64,000 nucleotides of DNA from Dipylidium caninum (GCA_017562135.1 QEYB01000150.1:1-64000); one strand, 5' to 3'; positions 35,301-47,928 are shown, numbered from the stretch's first letter. Numbers and translations: made by a program. The notes: generated from the letters alone by a model not told the origin.

Positions 35301-37435
35301 CCGGCTTACAAATCATAATGAATATCTACGTTAGACTTTAACGAATAAACATTTTTCAATTGCTAGTGTTAGATGATGTGAATGAGAGCTGAATAGAAGT
35401 TGTCGTAGAAATTAGCATGATTATGATGTGAGGCCGTGGCACGATTTCCCCTACCTCTCCCCCTTAGGAAGGCTTCAATTACTAGTCCCTCGCAATTCTG
35501 AGCCTTGATAAGTGCCTCGGTGCTCTTTTCTGTGATTCTTTGTTAAATCCACATCAAGAAACGCACATGTCAGTGCGGGATTCCCGGGTTGAGACAGAAT
35601 TGTTTTATTCTATAATAAACTGAGGTAAGGAGTTGATTAGCCAGAATTAAATGAGCGGTTCTTGTAGCATTTCTAAGGTATTAGTTTATTTGGTAACCGT
35701 CAAACAGCTAGTTATTAGGTCAAGAAAATGTTTTTGGCATTCAGTTTAAGCAGGGAATAAATAAATGAGCGTTCAAATTCATCGACTCTTCATCTCGTGG
35801 TAATTTCTACTTACATGTTTATTGTTCTGATGTGTGGCCCACCAATCCCTTACGTAGAACGAGGCTAGATTTTATCCTTCTTCCCAAGTTGCATTACGAC
35901 TTCAGGAAGGACTAGCTGCTCAATATTCGTTACTAATGGAAGTGAATTGTGTGGAAGTGGTCCCATAAACATGTTTTTTCTACTCTTCGACTGAGATTTA
36001 AAGTGCTACAATGGCACGAGGCAAAATTGTAGACATAAACCATTATTCCTGTTGGTGGATAATCTAGCCCTTGCAACTGTCAGTTGCTTTCCTATGAAAT
36101 CCCATATTTTGCAATAAAGGATATTGCTTTTCCATTTCATTTGCACTTTGAATAAATTGGGTAATCAACAAGTAACCTAAAGTTTCATCTTTTGCATGGG
36201 TTACTCCTCGATGTAGTTCGCAATGCCAATGTGCAAAAATACCATTATTTCGTACAAATCTTCCTCAAGTATTTCTAATGATAGCCGGCATTAGGTCTTA
36301 GGGACTTAATTATCACTCTTTTTCCAATTTGTTGTCACAACAAGTTCTTATATCGGCCAGTCACCGTCTAAGTAGGCCGCGGTTTAGTGGGAAAGTTGCC
36401 AGGAATCTAGCTCAAGAGGCTAATGTGATGCAATGCCTTTTGATATACTCCAATTAAATGTGTGCTGTGGTTTCTGCCAGCTTACAGTTCCTCTAGGCGA
36501 CTTGGATCCCCGATGCCAGTGAACATTATTAAGGGATAACATCACACATTGGTATGACTTATTAGTAATAGACAGCAAACAGCTGAGGCTTAATGTCTGT
36601 TAAGAGCCTACTTTATTAACGAAGTGAATTTAGCTGTGGGAATGAGGAATACTCAAACATTTCTATTATAAGGAATTCATTATAAGCGTATTTGTCCAGA
36701 AGGCTCTTTTTCACTTACTTTAATTAGCAAAACAAGCTTTCCAGTGTCTTTAATGGGGATACTTAGTTGTCGGTGGCACATATTAATTAATTTAAGTTAG
36801 AAAAAATAAAGAATTGAAAAGTAGTTGTATCAACTAATTTACTGTTCTACTGGCAAATCAGACACAGGTTGAAGAGACCAATCAAGTGCCGACGCACAGT
36901 GTCCAAGTCTCGAGTTTCATTGGCTGTCAGAGTTACGCTTCAGGGTCCCACCAAGATCAAACGCTGCATCTCAATTTGGTTATCTACGTTTTATTAGTAA
37001 ATGGAGTATTGGAGTTACTCTACTACGAGGACGGGGTTTTCATTTCGGTGAGTGTTTTTTCTCCAGACTTGGCAGCGTTTGTCCCATCTGCTTAACATTT
37101 AGCTGTTGAGGATTTGAGTTATTTCTCAAGAGCGGTGGATATTTATACCCCGACAATAATTGGACGTAAATGTCATGGAAACAAATCGACTTGACATTTA
37201 AAGAAAATTTACGTAACGTGAGGAAATATGCTACTCCCATTATTGAATTTGTCCCTCATTTTCGGTTTTTGCATATATAATCAAACTAGTGTGCCCTGAA
37301 GAAGCAAAAGGATGGTTCTAGTCTTTCATAACTGTGTGTTCTAACTTCGCCATTGTCAATGACTGCCGAAAGGTGATTTGAAATAAAAGATTGAGTTTTC
37401 TGAAGATAAACGAAAACAGATTAACGATGTTAGTT
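32315..37435. other. Long intergenic region downstream of the rolling-stone gene
   Basis: About 5.1 kb without a supported gene. Only the 3' end signal of the previous gene (AATAAA, 32468-32473) is recognisable. Open frames of 60-70 codons on both strands show no motif. Confidence 0.5.
32468..32473 (+). terminator. Poly(A) signal of the rolling-stone-like gene
   Basis: AATAAA 154 bases after the stop codon, in the expected orientation. It is the first such hexamer after the stop. Confidence 0.5.
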
Positions 37436-37890
37436 AGGAGTGGGTGGCATACGGTCATCAGCCTTGCAGTAGTAGCTAATGCAGTCAAGACTAAATGATA
37501 CAGGGAATTACCACGACTCCCTTCACGTGGGTTGGACGTTCTGACGCAGAGGTAATCAACGTGTATCCATCACTACTTCGGTCGTACTCTTATTGCCCCA
37601 ATTGTCTACTTTGCTGGTCTGCAATTAGCTCTCGAGTGCCAACAAAAGGCAATAATGAGTAGGTGGAGAAATGTTGGAGGGAGGCGGAGGAGGGGAGGAG
37701 GAGGGGAGGAGGAGGGGAGGAGGAGGGGAGGAGGAGGCGATGAGGGTGGAGAGGACTTGAGGCGAGTGGGGGTAGAGGACGCGAGGGAGGCGGATGACTG
37801 AGGGATGTGGATCAGTGTGATAATGCAGATGAGGTATTTTCTCTTCTGACCCTCTTAATTGGCTTCGTTTTATCTCATTCCCTCGCATTC
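37436..37890 (+). repeat. Unclassified dispersed repeat, copy 1
   Basis: 455-bp element that recurs almost base for base at 47497-47928 in the same orientation. It starts AGGAGTGGGTGGCATACGG and ends CTCATTCCCTCGCATTC. The centre (about 37678-37740) is a polypurine microsatellite of GGAGGAGGGG units, longer here than in copy 2. No inverted or direct terminal repeats, target-site duplication, poly-A tail or transposase is visible. A minus-strand open frame is shared by both copies but is Pro/Ser-rich from the microsatellite, so it is not taken as a gene. Confidence 0.9.
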
Positions 37891-39099
37891 CAAGGCGAAC
37901 TTTACATTACCCCTGATGGTAAGGTAAACGGCATTTTATCGGATGACATCTGACATTAACTCAGGCATAAGGGAATGAAGGTTAATGCATGACAACTTTG
38001 AAGCCCGTTGACAAGCTGCCATTCAGGATGTTGATGAAGTACCACGTGGACAGTCAACATACAGTACGTAGTATGCAATAGGCATTGGCCATGATCACGA
38101 CGGTTGCCTTTTATTTCGTGTACGATCGAACACAGTCACACGTCACCATAGCCGAGTCAACGTCTCGATTAAGGATTATTGGTGCAGTGATTGCGGGTGA
38201 CAACAACCATAAGAAGTTTTAGCTTTTTACCCCTGGGTTTAATTCGCCCGACAAAACAGCCAAATTTAATTAATGCCTCCAACAACTCTTTTCAGGTGTT
38301 GGAGCTTTTCCGTATCCGGAAGTAGTTGCCAGCGGTTATTCATTATTCCCGTCAAAAGTGGGTATGCTTACTTTTTCGGCGCTGTTCACCACCTTTTCAG
38401 ATGTGGAGCACGTCCTTGACATTCAAATCGTGCATATTTTTCATTTAGAGAGAGATTGTTTAAGTCTCAAGAAGTTTCACGTCATGTTAAGATCATCAGA
38501 ATTGGTGGAAATTGCACAAACAATTGACTAAGTAACACTACTTTGACATAATTAGTCCGTGACAACACTGCACCACTAATATTTTGACAAGGCAAGGATG
38601 GCTTCATCCCAGAAACACCGCGAACAACATTGTTCCCCGGAATCCACGATTCCCCATACTTCCATCCATTCGTAATTACACTACTTGTTCAGACACCTTT
38701 GATGACCCGCGATCGTGATATCTCAACTTCCCGTTCTGCGGTTTAATTAGATGTTTACTTAGTGAATTCTGATAATTTGGCATTTCAATCTGAATTTTGC
38801 GCAAGAATGGGTACTTGCATTCATTAATGAAATAGATTTATTTCCTTAATGAAATTGTTAGAGTGTGAAAAATACCCCAGTAATATTTTTTTATTCATTT
38901 ACAAATGAATGAAAAAATGAGAACATTATCTTTTCTCATTACCCAAAAATTTTCCCTCGTCAATTGTTCTGCTCGGTCCTTCGTTAGGAAATTGCGATGA
39001 AGAACCGAAAAGTGCTCATTATTGTTCTCTCTGTTCCTCTCCCTTCTGATCTTCTCCCAAAATTTTTAATTGTTTTTCAGGCACTGCCACAGAAAATAA
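37891..39099. other. Upstream region of the GPCR gene
   Basis: About 1.2 kb with no exon seen. It ends in a strong pyrimidine-AG acceptor (TTTTTCAG, AG at 39079-39080) 19 bases before the GPCR start codon, so a 5' UTR intron or a spliced leader may join there. Confidence 0.5.
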
Positions 39100-40362
39100 A
39101 TGCACTCCGGGTCTCGAGCAGACGTCCTCACTGAGAGCCTTTTGGGGAACCAGTCGGTTTCCCACTTGGATGAATACATTCTGAAGGCGATAATATCCCA
39201 ATCCTTGGAGGTGGAAGCTCAACGTCGTAGAAACATGACAGACATTGCCAAGTCCTCCACCACGGCACGAACGTTAATTAGCCTTATCTATGCAGTGATA
39301 TTTATTCTTAGCATATCTGGAAATTCTCTGGTGGTCTACATAATCCTTCCTAAACCGGAGATGCGTTCAGTCACCAACATATTCATCATTAATCTTGCCA
39401 TTTCGGACATACTCATGACCCTGCTGGCTACGCCTCTCACTCCCGCCATCATCTTCCTTCAAGACTGGTCGATGAACGTTGCGCTGTGTAAACTACTTCC
39501 CACAGTCATGGCCATTACAGTTTACGTCTCAACACTCACCTCTACGGCCATTGCTATTGAGAGGTGCATAGTGACGGTGTACCATATCCTACCAAAACCC
39601 CGTGGGTGGATCTCCCTTCTCGGCATATTCAGCACCTGGTCCATTTCTGCCATCTGCTCCTCTCCACTAGCCATCTATCAGGACGTCTACTTCGATATGA
39701 AAGCCAACACTTCCAGTTGCCAAGAGAACTGGCCCTACGCCAGTTCTAGGGCCATTTTCACGGTTGCCAGCTTTATTTTGCAATTCATTGTTCCCTGTTT
39801 CATCATCACCATCTGTTACATCAGGATTGGCCTGGTTTTGCAGGATAGAGCTAACAGGAAGATAGGAACTAAGAGTCGTCTGAAGGAGGAGGCTGAACTT
39901 CGACGTAAACGCAGGGCAATTAAAATGCTTATCGCAATGGTAGTCATCTTTGTGGTGTGTTGGATACCAATCAACTGCCTTTGGATGGTCACTGATCTTG
40001 GCGTAAATCTCTCCCCAGTCCGGGAATTTACGGGATCCGGCTACTTCACTCTCGTCTTTTTTGTGTGTCACATTTTTGCAATGAGCAGTGCTGTTTACAA
40101 TCCATTTCTCTACACCTGGTTGAATGAGAGTTTTCGAAACGAGTTTTTTAAAATAGTTCCCGAATGTCTGTTGCGAGTCACCAACGTACAATCGAGACGG
40201 AATCCGATTATAGTAGTCACCACCTCGGGGATTCAACTTCTCGATCAGGCGGGACGAAGTCGACAAATTCAGCGACAACTTGAAGTACTTCCCCATGAGG
40301 TAGGCCGATGCTTAATGACTGGCGCTGTTACTCAGGATAGCATCCCATCGACACCTATTTAA
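39100..40362 (+). CDS. Neuropeptide F/Y receptor-like class A GPCR
   Basis: Uninterrupted frame of 420 codons, G-protein-coupled receptor of the plasma membrane. Seven membrane segments lie at about residues 58-82, 93-115, 128-152, 169-192, 218-243, 273-297 and 315-339. Class A marks: GNSLV in TM1, NLAISD in TM2, Cys130 and Cys207 for the conserved disulfide, ERC (154-156) in place of DRY, CWIP (287-290) in TM6 and NPFLY (334-338) in TM7. The LATPLTP loop, TVYVSTLTSTAIAIER and NPFLYTWLNESFRNEF closely follow the NPF/NPY receptor family. The N-terminus has two N-glycosylation sequons (NQS at 17, NMT at 45). Cys356 after the short helix 8 could be palmitoylated. The ligand is not determined; flatworms have NPF-type peptides. 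The start is the first ATG after a splice acceptor. AATAAA follows 114 bases after the stop. Confidence 0.9.
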   Translation: MHSGSRADVLTESLLGNQSVSHLDEYILKAIISQSLEVEAQRRRNMTDIAKSSTTARTLISLIYAVIFILSISGNSLVVYIILPKPEMRSVTNIFIINLAISDILMTLLATPLTPAIIFLQDWSMNVALCKLLPTVMAITVYVSTLTSTAIAIERCIVTVYHILPKPRGWISLLGIFSTWSISAICSSPLAIYQDVYFDMKANTSSCQENWPYASSRAIFTVASFILQFIVPCFIITICYIRIGLVLQDRANRKIGTKSRLKEEAELRRKRRAIKMLIAMVVIFVVCWIPINCLWMVTDLGVNLSPVREFTGSGYFTLVFFVCHIFAMSSAVYNPFLYTWLNESFRNEFFKIVPECLLRVTNVQSRRNPIIVVTTSGIQLLDQAGRSRQIQRQLEVLPHEVGRCLMTGAVTQDSIPSTPI

Positions 40363-40476
40363 GTGGTTTAAATCAACAACATCCTCCCTTTGTATTTTAT
40401 TTGCACGCTAATTTATGCTAAGAAGAAATGAACTTGTAAAGATGAATACCCTGCCGTGAGCGAAGTGTGACTGACC

Positions 40477-40482
40477 AATAAA
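40477..40482 (+). terminator. Poly(A) signal of the GPCR gene
   Basis: AATAAA 114 bases downstream of the GPCR stop codon. Confidence 0.6.
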
Positions 40483-42295
40483 AACTTTCCTTCTGGAAAT
40501 TCATAAATTTTGCAATTTCACACTTTCATTTGATCAAATACTCATGGGTTCATTAACATTGGTGGTAATCTTTCCGATTGTGATCATGGCTTTTCATCAT
40601 TTAGCCATTTAAATTCTAATTAGTCTTAACCGACGTATATAAAAAGCACGTTGAAATAAGTTGACTTCATAAAGAAAACTCCATCCTTAGGCAGGTTTAA
40701 AATGGTCATCAAGAGCAGTTATTTTTATTAATCACTGTTGCCTCAGTCCTATTTTAAAATTAATTGTCATCAAAAGCCGACTTGTTTTCAACGACGTCTT
40801 CATATGTCTTCTCCTCAACTAGTGGTTGGCGCTTCAGCGAGAGTTATCCTGCACCGAATTCATAAATGGTTCAGTAGAACAAAATTTTTCAGAGATTATG
40901 GAGAAGAAGCTTCGCCTGGAATCTCTTTTATTCAAAATTTTAAAATTCGTCTTCATTTTCCTAAACCTCAAAAGAGAAACATATTTATAGTTGAGGCCCC
41001 TGACTTGTTGGTTGCGAGTACTCAGTTGCCCGCCTCACATATCATAAACGTGTCTGCTTTTAATGCCGAAGTGTAGAACACGCTCTCCGCGTCGGAATTT
41101 CAAAGGGTAAGAGCTTTTGCTTTCAAGAGTTTAACTTCTAGTCCTAGTGATAACATGAAGATAAGTTTGTTTCTGAAGATTCAAAGTCTCATCCCTCGTT
41201 ATTCCAGAGAACAGGTCACTCAACTACTATGAGCACTCGGTTCCTAAGGTACTACAGTTTTTGTGGAGTACCACACTAACTTAAATGGCACTTCAGTATT
41301 TATTCGAAGTTCTGTTTTCTGAGTCTCATACCCGACCTCATATACTATAGAATTTACATATTCGAATCCTCCTTCAAAATGTCCAAACAGTGAAAATTTC
41401 GACATACTGATAAAATGTCGTCAAGTTGCGGAACGACTAAACGGTTAGGAGGAGGCAACACTTTTCACGGTACAAAGATCCCATAGGCGGACTCACATGG
41501 GGAATAGTGTACCGTCACGTATAATTTACGGTAGCTGCGAATGCTAATGGCAGATAAGTGAAGTGATTTGTCCATGGGTTATTCTCTCCTCCAAAACATA
41601 CCTGTCAATGAAATTGAGTCCAACCCCTCTGAACCATTTCTTTTTCACCCAGCCGTAGTGAAATACAACCCTAAGATAAAATTATAAGTGAATTACGAAC
41701 AAATTAATTAAAACCAAGCCTTGAGATTTTTACATAAACAAGACACATGGCAACGTTTCCATGGAACAGAGCAGAACAATAAGGATTATTATGATATTTG
41801 GTGTTGCCTTTACAAATGTACCCTTTCCTTCTCGTCTCCAATATTCCACGCGGTCCAATTTGAAGCTGCAACAATAGAGACATTGCTTGAAAATACATAA
41901 GGATTAAATGCTAATGCTCTGTAATCCTGTTAATAAAAGTGACTTAGCTTTAAGAGTCATCGAAAGTATACTAATATTTTGCGCTTACAAAGAGTGGATT
42001 GTTGGCAATAATCTTTTTGAAGTTGGTAGTAATTGTCTCTCCGCTTCCCAACGGCTGACGAAATTGTTTTTGCTCTTCGACGGGCTTGCGATTCGTCCTT
42101 TTGACGAACCCATTCTTTTTTTGAACTAACGACTGTCAAGACTGTGAAACTGGGGTATTCGGTTAAGAGTTATGCTGAGTTAGCTTCGAGTACTTCCCAA
42201 CCTTTTTCTTTCGTTCGCTTTGATAGGTTGTGTCCTTCAATTTCACGTTGCCTCGATCAGGCCATTCGCTTTAACTTCGTCTAAAAAGGGGGTGT
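40483..42295. other. Intergenic region downstream of the GPCR
   Basis: No supported gene. One open frame of 112 codons (40738-41076, plus strand) has no recognisable motif and is not called. Confidence 0.45.
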
Positions 42296-43245
42296 TGGAT
42301 TAGAAACTACGTAGTAGGTGTTGAATGCAAACAGAAAACGAAAAGCATATTTTTTCACATTATTTATTATATCAAATTGAAATAACCTTCAATGGAACCT
42401 ACGACTTTCTGTAAACGTTTGGGCTAATCATGTATGCCTTTTTGAAGAAAATCTTTATTTATGGAGTTAGCATACGGTGCAAAATCTTTTACAGCCTCAT
42501 TTTTGCTACCGTATCTCTCGCCTAAAAACAATTCGCAATGACGAAGAAGGCGATCTCCGGTCGGCGAAATAACGGGTGAATGTGGTGACATTTCATATTG
42601 TAGAGAAGTTAAGTTGTCGACACCGGCAGGGGCTTTGTCTGGTCGGCGTGTCCTTAATCATTCAGTTGTGTTGCGTAGTGCCGGTTGAGCAATGCTGGAT
42701 GTTTTTGCTCCAAGCTCCTCATAAATGACGTCAATTTCGCGGCAATAGGACTCTGCGGCTGTTACAGCCTCGTCTGGTTGTGTTATGCGAGGGAATAGCG
42801 GATCACTCCTTGGGCATTCCACCATACGGGCAAGTGTGATTTTGGAAAGAAATTTCGACTTAGGAGTGTGTTCTGGGGCGTGTATTCATGTCTATCCATT
42901 TGCCTGATCTTTTTGCGACTACCATAAAAAATGCAAGGGGCATCACAAGTGATGATTTGGTGTGAGAACGGCGCAAATAGTGTATTGCGAAAGCGACACC
43001 AAAGATGCAAACTTGTCCTTGCACTTGACCATCTGCATTTGCGAAGGTTCGTACGGCCGGCATATATGAGTCCGTTTTTTTCGCTTTACCATTCATTGTA
43101 CACGGATATTTTTAGCACAGCCGCCGTACTGGTGGCTGCTTCCTATTTGGCGAAGACCCCATTTCACCCATTGTTGTGGGCATCGGATTCCATAGTCGTT
43201 TTCAATTCCTCCTCGTTAACAACACAGGCCGATGGTCTTCCCCAA
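42296..43245 (-). mobile_element. Mariner transposon relic (minus strand)
   Basis: Reading the minus strand from 43245 to 42300 in shifting frames recovers, in order, mariner blocks GRPS..VNEEELKTTMESDAH, a damaged linker, CRFRNTLFAPFSHQIITCD (first catalytic Asp region), VWWNAQGVIRYSL, SPHSPVISPTGDRLLRHCELF (damaged SPDLAPSDYHLF block) and KRLQKVVGSIEGYF (family RWQKVV). There are several stops and frameshifts. Beyond the C-terminus the plus strand has an AT-rich end with GATTAGAAACTACGTAGTAG (from about 42297) that could be one inverted repeat; no matching copy was found at the other end. Inactive. Confidence 0.82.
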
Positions 43246-46200
43246 GGCACCATGACTACACTGAAGGTGGTCGAATAAAGTTTTTGAAGCGATATGGAGC
43301 ACTTTGTTCATGAGTGGTTCCATCTCCGAATGCCTCATTAGTGATTCTCAAAACTGGGGCTACGCCATGAAACAATTTGAGCCCGTTTCGGCGAGAAAAG
43401 CGATATAAATCACATTTAGCTTGCACTAGTTTTACATACATGCGACAATTTTACGAAATGGTTGCAATTAGTGTCTTTAGAGTTTATAAATATAAATAAA
43501 GAGTACACGTTACAACGCATCTCTCTAATTCGCAAATGAACACAGACTAAACGAAAACACCGGTTTCGTAGATTACAACCCCGTACACGTCCCTTTCAAC
43601 CTCCCTCTAAAGGAAGTCGTCTTCGTTTACATTATTAGTTTCTACTACCGAATCATTGCTGTCAAACGCGTCATCTTCCAATTTCTCTCGCTTCTGATTA
43701 GTTTCTTCGAGTTTGTTGTCTAAGTAGTTCTTGTTTGCATTAATGCCAACACTCAGGTGTAGTATCTCACTATAGGCTCTGGTAGAAGGCAAACATTAAC
43801 GTCGGCGTCCCACTGCTTACACCACCTTGTCAGGCGTTTAACTTCCCCTATTAGCCAATGAAAGGTGAATTGAGCGCGCTCAAAAACATGACAGTGGTGC
43901 CTCACTAGCATCGGTACGTACGCCAATTTGAGCTGGCACTAAGGTCGAATTTTGACATCTGTCGCACAGAACGCTTTACTCTCGTTAATACAATAACAAC
44001 AAAAAGGCCTGGGCACCTACGTCAGGGAGAAAGCGTTAATGTTGCCTCAGAAATATGAGAATAATGTTTATTACAAATCCACCACTTATTAACATTAATC
44101 ACCCGAGCCGCTGTTTTGTCTACCCTGCCATTATTCAAGACCAAATGAGGCAAACATCGCCTTGATCTTCGTTGTGACGTCCCCGGCAAGAAGCATTTAT
44201 TACGGCCTTCACTAGGAGATGGCTAACTGGCTTATTTGAGAGTGAGGCGACGCTCTGGCAAGTTTCATTAGGCAGGCTGAAAGTTGAGCCTTCCATGGGG
44301 AAAAGTGATTGAAACTTTTTGGGCATTTTTGAATCAATTCTAAGGTTGCGAAATTTGAAAAGCAGGACGACGGAAGAGTCAAAGGTTAGCGATATCTCCT
44401 ATCTTCATTTGGCGCTTTAAGTATTCTCCATGCAATCTACAACTGCCTCCGCAAATTTAAATTTATTAACGTTCGTTCTTTTAAAGCAAACAATAAATTT
44501 TAGGAAGCATTTCAAAAAAATTGCCATGGGCTGCATTAATTCGGCTTTAAGCACATAGTGGGGGGAAAACAGGTTCAATTTTAGAGGATAATTAATAACC
44601 AAACCCTAATTATTATTCCTCAAAATCGCATTTTACCAGCAATGTTTGCGCACCCATCTTGTTGGTCACCAGACGTATGTCCAATTCGTTCAGTTGCCGT
44701 TCGTCGGGATGTCACCACTGGGTGACTGGCACGCATCACACGATAGGCACCTTCAAATTCCACAGATCTCGACCGCGAGAGGGCAGCTCTATGAATATCC
44801 CGGATGAAAAGCAAACGATTTCTCATCTCGCATGGGAAGGATAGTAAACCTCGAGTTGGAAGTGCCAAATGAGTACTTTGGGATGGTCTTCCTGATGGTG
44901 TGAAAAATGAAAAATTTCGGGAGAACATTTCATCAAAGGGAATAAGAATATCTAAAGAATCCTCCTACTCTCCTCTCTCAACACATATGTCAGTTAATCG
45001 AATGCAGGCTGCCTAGTCTTAAGGCTCACTTTTACCTGGTCTTTTTCCTTGTCTGTTTCGTCACCGTATTCAAACTCGAGAGGTGGGCAGATTTCAAATG
45101 CGGGAGTAACTTTGGGTAGTTCCTTTTTCCAAATAATTTGTTATCATGAATGTAAAATTAATCGGCAAATATGACATTTTTGGTAGCTAAATTCTTTTGA
45201 ACTTACCCACTGCTGTTTTCTCCACATTTTCAAAGTTTTATTCCAATTTATTCAAGACAGTTTAAGATGTAAGTATGCCTTTAAGTGTAACGGTTGATGA
45301 ATGCCTTGTCCTGAAACTTAAATTTATAGTGCTTTAGTAAAGGCATTTAACTACAAGGATAAGTTACTATTGTAGTTGAATGGTTGATCCGGGGCCATTC
45401 CACGCTATTTTATATGAATTCAACGAAGACTAAGTATGCCGCCTTTTTCGGAGGAAGTGTCAAATCTGACCACCCCTAAAAGGTTCCCCAATTTCAATTT
45501 CTATTGGATATTTCTGATGGTCCAAATACGCACCCTTTGATAACAATGACCGATGGAAAAGGGCAGTTCTTACGAGCCAGAAGCAGTTGGTTCTTCCATC
45601 TGGAGACATTCAAGACAACTCTGATTAGAAATATGCTATTTTTTATGCCTTAGAGTTTTTGACGCCAGGAATATTTCGGTGCTGATGTACATTTTATTTC
45701 ATCGCCTATCTCTGGCAGAATCTACTGGAAGTATACTAGAACGACTCTCATAAGTTAAAGTCAGCCGTTTATTCTCCTATTTTTTCCTACGAACATTTAT
45801 GCGAACCCTTTAACTTCTGCCAGCATCTGCATACTCTAGGCGATGCGGTCTATAAGTCATGTCTTCATCTGCGCAACCGTTCTATCTTCTAGTAGTGGAA
45901 ATACTCCCATCCCCTCGATACTATTCAAATCTCACCTCAGCCTTGCATTGGTGTTGAAGGTTGGGAGGACATAATCTCCGCACTCTCCACCAGGAAATGG
46001 CAAGCCGACGCACGGCATACGGCATGCTAGTTAAGCGAGGAATGGACGAGTCGTTACGGATATGTTCTCAAAAATTGAGGCTCTGAGACTCCAAGCTCTG
46101 AGAAATGATCAAATCTCACAGTTATAATTTATTAGGAGGCTATTTTTATCCATTAAAAATTGCAGTTCATCAATGCCTAAGGGGCAATTCAAGTTATGTA

Positions 46201-47496
46201 ATATATAATGTGTTGACGTTTTTTAAATGCACACCGGCTTTGGCTCCTCTCTGTCTCGTGCACTTACGGTGAACGAGGGCGGCTTCTGAGTCGTCGGGGT
46301 GGAGGTAATCGCCGGTGGTGTAGGGGATAACGAAAGAGGGAGACGGAGGTTAAAAAATGGGGAAGAGGGAAGCTGTTTAAGCCTTCTATATATATCGATA
46401 CTAAGATTTTTTATTCCGTTCTCCAGACGCTACTACGCAGATACAGTCTGGGAAGACTTGCATTTGCATAGCTTTGGAAGAAATAGTCAGACTAATTTAC
46501 ATGATATGCGTAGGAAAACGATGAATTTAAGAAAGTTAGGGAAAAATACCTGTAAAACCTATTAAACATTGTTCTTCTTTTAAACCCTAATGGGGACGAT
46601 CACTTTCCATTCGAATTTGGCATTTTGATTTGTAAATTATTTCATTTTAGGGAAAAGAATAGGTTGTCGTTGATAACATTGATGATGCGCAGTAGGTGAC
46701 TTTTCTCGATCATTTTTTGATTTGATAAATTGATTGGCCAACAATATTTTCACTAATTTCCTATTTGCGTGTAAGTCGAAAGAGGAGTCTGGATGAAATT
46801 ATTACACGTCCGGAAGAGTACAAGATCTAAATAAAAACGTGGAAAATAAATGCTCTCCAAAATGTGAATGGAATACTCAATTGAACACCCTTGTTTTTTG
46901 GGGCCGTGTACCAAGAAACTAAAAAGGATCCAAATAGGCGACACTTTTGCGATCCATTTATGTTATCACACAAAGGTTGTCCGCCTTTACCCATTAGTTA
47001 CGATGAAATTGGTGAACGCAGGCTTATAAACTAAGGAGATGAGACTTTCCAATATTTTACCCATTTTCTCTCTCTCTCTCTCCAGCCCGAACAATTCTCT
47101 TAAAACCCTTAAAATTGTGTTACAGATGTGTGATGCAGATCTCGTTGATCACTATACTATTTCATGGAGGAGTACAAAACTACAATGACACTTTTAATAA
47201 TTGACAAAGCCAAATTTTGGCTTTTAAATATCCGTTAGGATGTCTCTGTTTCTCCATGACAATTTTTCATAATGTTAATGGATAAACTTAACGATGCCAC
47301 GAAAACTATAAAGATAATAACCCAAATATTTCATAATTTTTCTAAAGACAGTATTTGTGTAAGGGATTATTCAACGCCAATGCTTACACTTTTCGGCATG
47401 GGATTTTTTAGGCAAAGATTTCAGATTAAGATGGAGAGTAGTTACTACTGAGCCAAGCATAAGATAAATGGACAATCAAGTAAAAAGATGCCGGAC
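43246..47496. other. Gene-poor region between mariner relic and repeat copy 2
   Basis: About 4.2 kb with no recognised gene. Open frames of 60-102 codons (for example 43607-43792 and 44620-44928, both minus) lack family motifs, and some overlap open frames on the other strand. A short (CT)n run lies at about 47067-47083. Confidence 0.45.
47067..47083. repeat. (CT)n microsatellite
   Basis: About eight CT dinucleotides in a row, ending in TCCAG. Confidence 0.85.
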
Positions 47497-47928
47497 AGGA
47501 GTGGGTGGCATACGGTCATCACCCTTGCAGTAGTAGCTAATGCAGTCAAGACTAAATGATACAGGGAATTACCATGACTCCCTTCACGTGGGTTGGACGT
47601 TCTGACGCAGAGGTAATCAACGTGTATCCATCACTACTTCGGTCGTACTCTTATTGCCCCAATTGTCTACTTTGCTGGTCTGCAATTAGCTCTCGAGTGC
47701 CAACAAAAGACAATAATAAGTAGGGGGAGAAATGTTGGAGAGAGGCGGGGGGAGGCGGAGGAGGGGAGAAGGAGGCGATGAGGGTGGAGAGGACTTGAGG
47801 CGAGTGGGGGTAGAGGACGCGAGGGAGGCGGATGACTGAGGGATGTGGATCAGTGTGATAATGCAGATGAGGTATTTTCTCTTCTGACCCTCTTAATTGG
47901 CTTCGTTTTATCTCATTCCCTCGCATTC
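47497..47928 (+). repeat. Unclassified dispersed repeat, copy 2
   Basis: Second copy of the 37436-37890 element, in direct orientation about 10 kb away. The flanks differ completely. Differences inside are a few single-base changes and a shorter, rearranged polypurine microsatellite (about 47738-47776), which accounts for the 23-bp length difference. The near-identity indicates a recent copying event or gene conversion. Confidence 0.9.

Noticed and set aside
37625..37888. Pro/Ser-rich open frame on the minus strand of the dispersed repeat, shared by both copies
   Set aside because: Most of it is the translated microsatellite and the frame varies between copies; better explained as repeat DNA.
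40738..41076. 112-codon open frame downstream of the GPCR
   Set aside because: Not recognised; lies after the GPCR poly(A) signal, with no splice or promoter evidence.
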